NCBI GenBank assembly: GCA_018065815.1
Contig: JAGHSP010000129.1
Span: 1 to 6,305, forward strand
Direction: 5' to 3'
DNA from: Candidatus Sodaliphilus limicaballi
GTDB taxonomy: Bacteria; Bacteroidota; Bacteroidia; Bacteroidales; Muribaculaceae
Length of the DNA: 6,305 bases
Part shown: one piece after another, positions 1-4,924 of the stretch
Layout of the letters: every line of letters starts with the position of its first letter
Numbering within the stretch: position 1 is the first letter of the stretch
Program-made: the position numbers and the translations under genes
The notes under the pieces: model-generated
The model's input: only the letters and a program-made list of their open reading frames with translations
Database searches by the model: none
What the model was told of the DNA's origin: nothing

Positions 1-179
1 TGATGAAGGCGGTTTACAACAACTATGCCACAACCATAGCAACGACCCCCAACACGCTTGTAATTGCCTCGGGCGGATATAAGTTTGCCGACATCTCCAG
101 CCTGGGCATCATTCTCAAGGTCGTGAACCTTATCATCGCCATCTCAATGGCTATGCTGGTCTATCCCTTGAAAAGATAG
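1..179 (+). CDS. C-terminal end of a probable SLC13/DASS-family anion:Na+ symporter (partial, 5' end outside window)
   Basis: The reading frame enters from the left edge and ends at TAG 177-179, giving about 58 C-terminal residues. The segment TTPNTLVIASGGYKFAD followed by a hydrophobic helix (LGIILKVVNLIIAISMAML) and a short cytoplasmic-type tail (VYPLKR) resembles the end of SLC13/DASS permeases. In those proteins a TPPN- or NLMV-type loop, a GGY-[RK]-F-x-D motif and a last membrane helix come in this order. The family imports dicarboxylates, sulfate or other anions with Na+ across the inner membrane; the substrate cannot be told from this fragment. The last 26 codons lie inside a direct repeat whose second copy is at 992-1124, so the end of this gene exists twice in the window. 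The family call rests on a short tail and is moderately sure. Confidence 0.65.
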   Translation, partial: MKAVYNNYATTIATTPNTLVIASGGYKFADISSLGIILKVVNLIIAISMAMLVYPLKR

Positions 180-236
180 TTGTCATATATGGAAAAAAAG
201 TGGTATGTTTGGACTTTAAGCATACCACTTTTTTTA
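102..236 (+). repeat. Long direct repeat, copy 1 (transporter 3' end plus terminator)
   Basis: This 135-base segment matches 992-1124 at all but about five positions: G159 against T, A174 against T, one G lost after 190, T208 against C, and one C lost or changed near 228. Identity is therefore about 96%. Base 101 and the bases after 236 no longer match. The repeat covers the last 24-26 codons of the transporter and the whole terminator. The two copies enclose the DUF4160-DUF2442 pair. Confidence 0.93.
193..235. terminator. Bidirectional intrinsic terminator, copy 1
   Basis: Seven A residues lead into GTGGTATGTTT, a 7-base loop (GGACTTT), then AAGCATACCAC and seven T residues. The arms 193-210 and 218-235 pair over about 18 bases when the A/T tracts are counted, with one G-U wobble. 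The hairpin begins 13 bases after the transporter stop and should end its transcription. It is also the end of direct-repeat copy 1, and the same structure recurs at 1082-1123. Confidence 0.85.
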
Positions 237-343
237 GGAGATTACCCCATTGGTGTATAGTTCCCAGTGGCCCATTTTAGTTAAAAATGCATTTAACTCA
301 CACGTTTTGACCTCGAAACAAATGAAAAGTTCAGAAAAATGAT

Positions 344-351
344 TATCTTTG
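344..351 (+). promoter_or_regulatory. Bacteroidota-type -7 promoter element for the DUF4160-DUF2442 pair
   Basis: TATCTTTG matches the Bacteroidota primary-sigma -7 consensus TAnnTTTG at every fixed position. No good -33 TTTG lies about 20 bases upstream (the nearest, 306-309, is too far). The transcript would start near 356-358, about 50 bases before the ATG at 406. A predicted start here argues against the upstream TTG codon at 349, which lies within the -7 box. Confidence 0.6.
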
Positions 352-386
352 CACGCAAGTGCGAGAAAGACAAACGCTCGTGCACT
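351..386 (+). promoter_or_regulatory. Inverted-repeat leader just after the -7 element (possible operator or RNA hairpin)
   Basis: GCAC-GCAA-GTGC (351-362) is a 4-bp hairpin with a GNRA-type loop. As an alternative, AGTGC and GAG (358-365) can pair with CTC and GCACT (377-386) around a 2-base bulge. Its place at the expected transcription start would suit an operator or leader structure for self-regulation, which is typical of toxin-antitoxin pairs. That role is inference; only the pairing is seen. Confidence 0.3.
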
Positions 387-405
387 CGTACAAACTATAG
401 CTATC

Positions 406-726
406 ATGGGACAATTAGCATTCCTATATCTCTTCCTTAGGGCATACGTTTTGGTGTCCATTCCTGTTGATAAATATGAAAACAGGAGACACGTGCATGT
501 ATTCCCTCGACTGAAAGGAGCAAGAGGAAAACATTCCGTGGCGAAGATTTGGCTCGAAACCAACGGAGTGCCTGATGTGGTGATTTACGAGTCTTCGCTA
601 TCAACAAAAGAAAACGATCTGCTCGTTCAAATCATTCGCGAGAATTGGGAATACATTGACCAACAGCTCACCAAATCATTTGAAGGCATCAAGACAACAG
701 TCAAAGAAATAACTCTAAAAAAGTAA
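406..726 (+). CDS. DUF4160 family protein, probable partner of the DUF2442 gene in a toxin-antitoxin-like pair
   Basis: The protein has 106 residues from the ATG at 406. This start is preferred to a TTG at 349 because the TTG lies in the promoter -7 box and would add 19 residues of no family character. The DUF4160 pattern is visible: an N-terminal beta region, a paired-histidine motif RRHVHVF (27-33), AKIWLE (46-51), and a helical end with SLSTKENDLLVQIIREN (64-80) and WEYIDQQL (81-88), where the family has its ELR/I-E-N-E-LL-W helix. The loop after the histidines (KGARGKHSV) is somewhat long. The family has no settled biochemical activity; it is recurrently encoded beside DUF2442 proteins and is treated as a candidate toxin-antitoxin component. 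The DUF2442 gene follows after 6 bases, so the two are surely co-transcribed. The lysine-rich tail is not recognised. Confidence 0.75.
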   Translation: MGQLAFLYLFLRAYVLVSIPVDKYENRRHVHVFPRLKGARGKHSVAKIWLETNGVPDVVIYESSLSTKENDLLVQIIRENWEYIDQQLTKSFEGIKTTVKEITLKK

Positions 727-732
727 ACGATT

Positions 733-987
733 ATGTGCAAGTATAAAGACACCAATATAGGAATAAAAAAACTCAACTTTACAGAGAAGCGAGGCATGAT
801 GGTGGTTTACCTTACCGATGGCCGTGTGGTGATGGTTCCCGTTAACTATTTCCGCGACATTAAGCACATGTCCGTTAAAGAGCGCTCAAAATGGTATATT
901 CTTGATGACCAGTATTTCACATTTGAAAATATGTCACGCGTATATTCTGTAAAGGACGTACTTAATTATAATATGATTCAACGGTAA
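733..987 (+). CDS. DUF2442 family protein, probable partner of the DUF4160 gene
   Basis: This 84-residue protein starts six bases after the DUF4160 stop. It shows the DUF2442 layout: an N-terminal strand (IGIKKLNFTEKRGMMVVYL), the signature LTDGRVVMVPVNYF (27-40, usually LSDGR-x-x-x-VPL-x-x-[FY]-P), a helix KHMSVKERSKWYIL (44-57) where the family has T-x-E-[EQ]-R-x-x-[WY], and a C-terminal [ED]-x-x-SV-x-D-[LV]-L-like element, here SRVYSVKDVLNY. The usual proline after the F is missing (FRDI). NE0471 from Nitrosomonas is the structural reference for this domain. Function is unproven; its neighbour and size suggest the antitoxin or regulator half of the pair. The gene stops only four bases before repeat copy 2. 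Confidence 0.78.
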   Translation: MCKYKDTNIGIKKLNFTEKRGMMVVYLTDGRVVMVPVNYFRDIKHMSVKERSKWYILDDQYFTFENMSRVYSVKDVLNYNMIQR

Positions 988-991
988 CACT

Positions 992-1066
992 CTGGGCATC
1001 ATTCTCAAGGTCGTGAACCTTATCATCGCCATCTCAATGGCTATGCTGTTCTATCCCTTGAAATGA
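992..1066 (+). pseudogene. Duplicated 3' fragment of the SLC13/DASS transporter gene
   Basis: Read in the frame matching copy 1, this stretch encodes the last membrane helix of the transporter (LGIILKVVNLIIAISMAML) and then FYPLK before TGA 1064-1066. Against copy 1 it has Val to Phe (GTC to TTC) and an AGA to TGA change that ends the protein one residue earlier. It has no start or N-terminal part and is out of frame with the DUF2442 gene, so it is a remnant, or a spare 3' end usable after recombination. Confidence 0.8.
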
Positions 1067-1081
1067 TAGTTGTCATATATG

Positions 1082-1123
1082 AAAAAAAGTGGTATGCTTG
1101 GACTTTAAGCATACCATTTTTTT
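1082..1123. terminator. Bidirectional intrinsic terminator, copy 2, shared with the end of cstA
   Basis: An A tract (1082-1088), GTGGTATGCTT, loop GGACTTT, AAGCATACCA and a T tract (1117-1123) form a hairpin of about 17 pairs with one G-U wobble. On the + strand it would end the DUF4160-DUF2442 transcript. On the - strand the A tract becomes a T tract, so it would end the cstA operon. The cstA stop codon (1122-1124) lies inside the T tract, so the hairpin overlaps the coding end. Confidence 0.85.
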
Positions 1124-2630
1124 ATATATGGCGTTCTTTGAGGAATTTGCTGTGCCAGATGAAGAAGGCTGTAACTGTGGCTGTCATTGCTAGTGCAGTG
1201 AGGATGTAGCATATCACCGGTGGCATGCCTAGGGTCTGCTTGCTGATGGTGACAAAGAGGGTGCAGATGCCTGTCATTATCACGGCAGGGACGAGGGTTG
1301 CCCAGTAGAATACCTTCTTTCTTGCCAGATACACGGTGATTGCCCACAGGGTGAATACCGAAAGCGTCTGGTTGGCCCACCCAAAGTATTTCCAAAGCAC
1401 GCTGAACGAGTCGGGATTGTCGAGTTGCCACAAAAGCATCAGCAGCGTTGCCACAAAAATGGGAATGGAGATAATGAGTCGCTTGAAAATGGGCTTTTGG
1501 TCGTAGTTGAAATTCTCGGCAACGATGAGGCGTGCCGAGCGCAGCGCAGTGTCGCCGGTGGTGATGGGGGCGAATATCACCCCCATTATTGCCAGCAGGC
1601 CGCCTATCGCTCCCAGCCATCCGTTGCACACGTGCATCACAACCTTGGGTGCAGAGAAAAACTGCGTGACGGTGAGTTCGCTCTGGCCTGTAAATGCCGC
1701 TACGACTTCGGGAGAACAAACCTCGCGCCATCCCTCGCTGTAAAAGAACCAACTGCTCACGGTTGCCCATACTAGCGTTACAAGCCCCTCGGTGATCATT
1801 GCTCCGTAGAACACAGGACGTGCCTGGCGCTCACTCTTGAGGCAACGCGCCATCATGGGCGACTGTGTGGCATGGAACCCGCTGATGGCTCCGCAGGCGA
1901 TGGTAATGAACATGGCCGGAATCATGCTGTCGGGGCTCTTGATGCCTAGTTTTGCCTTGCCCATGTCGTAAAGGCCGTCCCACAATTCTGGTATTTGCGG
2001 GTGCTTGATCACGAGCATCACAAACAGTGCGATGCCCATGAAGATGATTGAGAAAGCAAAGAGAGGATAAATCTTGCCTATGATTTTGTTTACCGGCATC
2101 ATGGTCGCGATGATGTAGTAACCGAAGATTATGAGCATCCACACTAGCAGCCCCGAGAACACACCGTCGCTGAACATGCCCGAGAGCAACGTGGCAGGGC
2201 TCAACACAAACACGGCCCCCACCATGATGAGCAGCAGAAGAGAGAATACCAGCATGATGTTCTTCATTGTGGTTCCCAGGTATTTGCCCACAATTTCTGG
2301 AAGGCCCATGCCGTCGTTACGGAGGCTTATCACGCCTGCCAGGTAATCATGTGTCGCTCCGCCGAAGATGCAGCCTAACACTATCCACAGGTAGGCCGCA
2401 GGACCATACCACATTCCCATGATGGAACCGAATATGGGACCTGTGCCGGCTATGTTGAGGAATTGTATCATGAAAATCTTCCAGCTGGGAAGCACCATGA
2501 AGTCAATGCCGTCGTTGAGGCGAACAGCGGGAGTCGGTCGGTCGTCAGGGCCAAACAATTTCTCCACGAACTTGCCGTAGAAGAAATATCCCAGAATCAA
2601 TGCGATGAAGCTTAGAGCAAATGTGATCAT
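1122..2630 (-). CDS. cstA: CstA-family carbon-starvation transporter (pyruvate/peptide uptake), short form
   Basis: A 502-residue, very hydrophobic inner-membrane protein. Family marks run through it: NIAGTGPIFG (59-68), the block starting HDYLAGVISLRNDG (94-107) and continuing MGLPEIVGKYLG, SGFHATQSP (250-258), GDTALRSARL (359-368) and FGWANQ (416-421). CstA proteins belong to the APC superfamily; E. coli CstA and BtsT take up pyruvate, and CstA is also linked to peptide use in starvation. E. coli CstA is about 700 residues, so this is the shorter form; no truncation is implied because all core motifs are present. The exact substrate here is inferred. The start ATG at 2628-2630 gives a good first helix (MITFALSFIALILGYFFYG). 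The gene lies 62 bases after the DUF3298 gene with no terminator or own TAnnTTTG promoter seen, so it is probably last in the operon. Confidence 0.93.
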   Translation of the reverse strand: MITFALSFIALILGYFFYGKFVEKLFGPDDRPTPAVRLNDGIDFMVLPSWKIFMIQFLNIAGTGPIFGSIMGMWYGPAAYLWIVLGCIFGGATHDYLAGVISLRNDGMGLPEIVGKYLGTTMKNIMLVFSLLLLIMVGAVFVLSPATLLSGMFSDGVFSGLLVWMLIIFGYYIIATMMPVNKIIGKIYPLFAFSIIFMGIALFVMLVIKHPQIPELWDGLYDMGKAKLGIKSPDSMIPAMFITIACGAISGFHATQSPMMARCLKSERQARPVFYGAMITEGLVTLVWATVSSWFFYSEGWREVCSPEVVAAFTGQSELTVTQFFSAPKVVMHVCNGWLGAIGGLLAIMGVIFAPITTGDTALRSARLIVAENFNYDQKPIFKRLIISIPIFVATLLMLLWQLDNPDSFSVLWKYFGWANQTLSVFTLWAITVYLARKKVFYWATLVPAVIMTGICTLFVTISKQTLGMPPVICYILTALAMTATVTAFFIWHSKFLKERHI

Positions 2631-2692
2631 AGATTTTAAGTTCCGGATCGACGCACCGCAATTAGGGTGTCAATCTCTGGGGGCAGATGGTG
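2631..2692 (-). other. Short spacer between the DUF3298 gene and cstA
   Basis: These 62 bases hold no convincing terminator hairpin and no TAnnTTTG element on the - strand. It is the widest gap in the five-gene group, so a separate unrecognised cstA promoter cannot be ruled out. Confidence 0.4.
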
Positions 2693-3451
2693 TTATCGTT
2701 TGACTTTAAGGCATTTGATGGCCTCGGGGGTAAGGTAGGGCGTCAGGTCTTTTATGGAGATGAGCGCTTGGGGCATACCTGCTGCATAGGGTGCAATCTC
2801 ATAGGCTCCATACTGGAACATGATTCCGTCATTGACAACCCAGGGAGAACTGCCCGGTGTCCTGACAGGTATGTTGCCGTCAAACAGGACTTCTTGCAGT
2901 TGATTGTCGGTAGTCACGCTGAAATATTCTTTCAACCCTTTTTTGAGCAGGTGGGATATATGTGCGTTCTTCTTCACAAGTAGGTCGCTCATGTCCTTGC
3001 AGTCGCTCTTGCGGAAGGTCACGCCATGGCAATAGGGCATGCCATGAGCTGCTCCGCAGTTGTAGTCATATCCTTGCATCTCATAGCTGACAAGCTCATT
3101 TGTCTCATAGACCTTGGTCAAACTAAACTCTATGGTCATGTCATTGTCGTTTTCTTTCACGTTGAGAGCATAGGCGTCAACTAATTGCTCGGCGTTGCTA
3201 TATGCTATCGTAGCTACGCCCAGACTGCTAGCCATCCATTTGACCACGGTTTGTGACAGCTTGTCATTGCCAGTGGGGAAATCAATGGTAGCATCAATGC
3301 CTGGAGTCCAGCCTTCGGGAGCATACTCCTGGGCTTCGCTCGAAGAGATTGCCCAAGTGCGTTTCACGTTAGCTTGTTTTACCTGTAAATTGGCAGCAAC
3401 GGCGCTTATGAATGCAGCTGCAAGCGCTATAAATAGAAATGTTCTTTTCAC
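2693..3451 (-). CDS. Secreted DUF3298 (RsiV-like) domain protein
   Basis: The chosen start is GTG at 3449-3451, giving 252 residues that open with a clear signal peptide: MKRT, a hydrophobic core (FLFIALAAAFISA) and a likely signal peptidase I site after AVAA (position 20). A longer frame from 3553 exists, but its extra 34 residues are Arg/His-rich and overlap the end of the yigZ-like gene, so they are a shadow. The C-terminal half fits DUF3298: NCGAAHGMPYCHGVTF (131-146), DMSDLL (153-158), and DGIMFQYGAYEIAPYAAG (208-225), matching the family's F-x-x-Y-x-x-YEIAPYAAG signature. The domain is known from RsiV (lysozyme-binding anti-sigma factor), but most members, like this one, lack a sigma-binding part. 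There is no membrane anchor or lipobox. Four cysteines (132, 141, 151, 247) could form disulfides outside the cytoplasm. Ligand unknown. It follows the yigZ-like gene by 23 bases. Confidence 0.82.
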   Translation of the reverse strand: MKRTFLFIALAAAFISAVAANLQVKQANVKRTWAISSSEAQEYAPEGWTPGIDATIDFPTGNDKLSQTVVKWMASSLGVATIAYSNAEQLVDAYALNVKENDNDMTIEFSLTKVYETNELVSYEMQGYDYNCGAAHGMPYCHGVTFRKSDCKDMSDLLVKKNAHISHLLKKGLKEYFSVTTDNQLQEVLFDGNIPVRTPGSSPWVVNDGIMFQYGAYEIAPYAAGMPQALISIKDLTPYLTPEAIKCLKVKR

Positions 3452-3474
3452 AATTGCGTTATTTGATTTGTTGA

Positions 3475-4077
3475 TTATGGTTTTTCTATTACAGAGGTGC
3501 CGTCGATGTCGGCGATGCGGGCTTTCAGTGCAGGCATCTTGTCGGCGTCGCACTGCAGGGTCATCGAGCAGGTGTTGTCAAACTGCTGGTCTATCATCAC
3601 CACGTCGCCGCCCTTGACAAGCTTCATCACGTCGTTCATCGACAGGTAGGGGAAAGTGAACGAAACCTGCGCCTGCTCGTGGCACTCGAGTATCTCGGCC
3701 GCTTCGATTGCTAGGCGGGCAGCTTCGCGGTAGGCCACGATGAGACCCGATGTGCCCAGTTTGATGCCGCCGAAGTAGCGCACAACGACAATGACCACAT
3801 TCGTCAGGCCGAACGAGTTGATTTGCCCCAGGATGGGTTTCCCCGCAGTTCCGCTAGGTTCGCCGTTGTCGCTGCTCAGGTACTCGTTGCGTTCAGTGCC
3901 TATCATGTAGGCCCAACACACATGGCGCGCGTCGTGGTAGTCGTTGGCATAACGCTTGACGACGGCCTTGGCCTCGTCGGCACTCTGCACGGGCTCGACG
4001 AACGCGAGGAAACGGCTCATCTTCTCGGTATACTTGGCTTGCGACAAGCCCTTTACAGTCTTGAAAAAGTCACTCAT
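3475..4077 (-). CDS. yigZ: YigZ/IMPACT-family protein (UPF0029 + DUF1949)
   Basis: A 200-residue protein, close to E. coli YigZ (about 204). The N-terminal UPF0029/IMPACT domain (about 18-122) carries both family signatures: SDNGEPSGTAGKPIL (69-83, usually DDGEPSGTAGxPIL) and VVRYFGGIKLGTSGL (98-112). The rest (about 138-193) fits the ferredoxin-fold DUF1949 domain. Eukaryotic IMPACT regulates the eIF2-alpha kinase Gcn2; the bacterial role is not established, though a nucleic-acid or translation link has been suggested from structure. It is cytoplasmic, with no signal peptide. Its ATG lies inside the end of the upstream gene (ATGAGTGA, 8-base overlap), which suggests translational coupling. 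Confidence 0.93.
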   Translation of the reverse strand: MSDFFKTVKGLSQAKYTEKMSRFLAFVEPVQSADEAKAVVKRYANDYHDARHVCWAYMIGTERNEYLSSDNGEPSGTAGKPILGQINSFGLTNVVIVVVRYFGGIKLGTSGLIVAYREAARLAIEAAEILECHEQAQVSFTFPYLSMNDVMKLVKGGDVVMIDQQFDNTCSMTLQCDADKMPALKARIADIDGTSVIEKP

Positions 4078-4903
4078 AAATCATTTCCTCTCCGTTGCCG
4101 TCGATGTCCTCAATATCATATTGATACATTTCGAGGTCAAATTCCTCGGGGTCATAGTCGCCGTACCACTCAATGAGTTCCTTGGCACGTTTAGACCTGG
4201 GTTTCTTGATGGCTTCGCAAAAGTCCATGTAGCCCGGCACACCGCCTATATCCTCGGGGGGACAAGCTCGTTTGCCGCCAATGAGTGTGACAAGGTTGCG
4301 GTTTTCTCCCTCCTCGTAGTCTCGTGATTCTTGAACAGTGATGAGGTGTTCCCAACCGTCGCCAAAGTCGTATTCAAATGTGCACTTGTCGCCTGTGTTG
4401 AAAATGAGGTCACCTATGGTGTAGTTGCGAGAATCTTTGTTTTCCATCATGCTGAACATATCGAAACCATCATCACTTGTAGGCACAGAGTAGAACGTGG
4501 TTCCTTTAACAAACTGATGCAGATGCTCCATATCCCACCCCATAGACAACAAAATGATGTGGGCAAATGATTCAAGAATCAGGTTTGAGGGAATAACAAG
4601 CTTGCGCCAGATGGGGGGCTTTATGCCTTTGAGTTCGACGCGCACGGTGAGTTGGCGTGAGGGACGTTCGGGGTGACACACTATGGTGGTAAGTCCCATA
4701 GATGGAAGAAGATCTTCTTCAGGGTCAAGGGGATTGTTTCCCCATTCGTCATTATCGTCTTCATCTCCCATGCCATCGGGCATAGGAAATCCCATTGTGT
4801 CGTGAAGATGGCCCATGAGTTTCATCATGAACTCCATTTTCCCTTGTTCGTCGAGGGCTTCGTAGGCTTCAAAAATCTCGGTGGGAGAGAGCTTTAGTTT
4901 CAT
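4070..4903 (-). CDS. Plasmid pRiA4b ORF-3-like family protein
   Basis: A 277-residue cytoplasmic protein. After an N-terminal helical part (1-37) and a very acidic linker (about 43-65, rich in D/E/N) comes the pRiA4b ORF-3-like domain: LTVRVELKGIKPPIWRKLVIP (85-105), GWDMEHLHQF (122-131), YDFGDGWEH (178-186) and GKRACPPEDIGGVPGY (210-225). These are the PPIWR, GW..HLH.F, YDFGDxWxH and G.RACPPEDxGG.xGY blocks of the family. The end (250-277) is again acidic. Members occur on plasmids and chromosomes, alone or fused to other domains, and no biochemical function is established. The start ATG at 4901-4903 lies 21 bases after the alcohol dehydrogenase stop, and the stop codon overlaps the start of the yigZ-like gene. 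Confidence 0.9.
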   Translation of the reverse strand: MKLKLSPTEIFEAYEALDEQGKMEFMMKLMGHLHDTMGFPMPDGMGDEDDNDEWGNNPLDPEEDLLPSMGLTTIVCHPERPSRQLTVRVELKGIKPPIWRKLVIPSNLILESFAHIILLSMGWDMEHLHQFVKGTTFYSVPTSDDGFDMFSMMENKDSRNYTIGDLIFNTGDKCTFEYDFGDGWEHLITVQESRDYEEGENRNLVTLIGGKRACPPEDIGGVPGYMDFCEAIKKPRSKRAKELIEWYGDYDPEEFDLEMYQYDIEDIDGNGEEMIYE

Positions 4904-4924
4904 ATTTTAGCAGATTTTTATGGA

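Larger units (their letters stand above)
237..991 (+). other. Two-gene DUF4160-DUF2442 insert between direct repeats
   Basis: This 755-base segment separates the two copies of the transporter 3' end and terminator. It has its own promoter-like element (344-351), a leader and two closely spaced genes. Base 991 directly precedes repeat copy 2, and the second gene stops only four bases before that, at 987. Hand counts on sampled 60-base lines inside it give about 35-55% G+C, against 67% in a sampled line of the alcohol dehydrogenase gene, so the insert looks A+T-richer than the operon on its right. No transposase, integrase or clear terminal inverted repeats are visible. A short imperfect palindrome (AGTTAAA 279-285, TTTAACT 292-298) lies in the otherwise featureless 237-343 part. 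I infer a small acquired cassette; the mechanism is not visible. Confidence 0.7.
992..1124 (+). repeat. Long direct repeat, copy 2 (duplicate transporter 3' end plus terminator)
   Basis: This is the 133-base second copy of 102-236. Its left edge is a C/T mismatch at 991, just after the DUF2442 gene. Its right edge is base 1124, the first base (read on the - strand) of the cstA stop codon; beyond it the sequence is cstA coding sequence and differs from the region after copy 1. The ancestral junction was presumably transporter, one repeat, cstA. Confidence 0.93.

Noticed and set aside
349..405. TTG start giving the DUF4160 protein 19 more residues
   Set aside because: The TTG is part of the TATCTTTG promoter element, so it would lie upstream of the expected transcript start; the added residues do not fit the family.
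234..563. Open frame of 109 codons on the - strand across the insert's left part
   Set aside because: It runs antisense through the promoter and the start of the DUF4160 gene, begins within it and has no recognisable domain.
237..991. Insertion sequence or transposon
   Set aside because: No transposase or integrase, no terminal inverted repeats, and flanking duplications far longer than any normal target-site duplication.
102..1124. CRISPR-like repeat array
   Set aside because: Only two copies, over 130 bases each, separated by coding genes.
1105..1770. Open frame of 221 codons on the - strand inside cstA
   Set aside because: It is a shifted frame of cstA, with Arg/His/Cys-rich composition; the cstA frame carries all transporter motifs.
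3452..3553. N-terminal extension of the DUF3298 protein to an ATG at 3553
   Set aside because: The extension overlaps the end of the yigZ-like gene out of frame and would bury the signal peptide behind an Arg/His-rich stretch.
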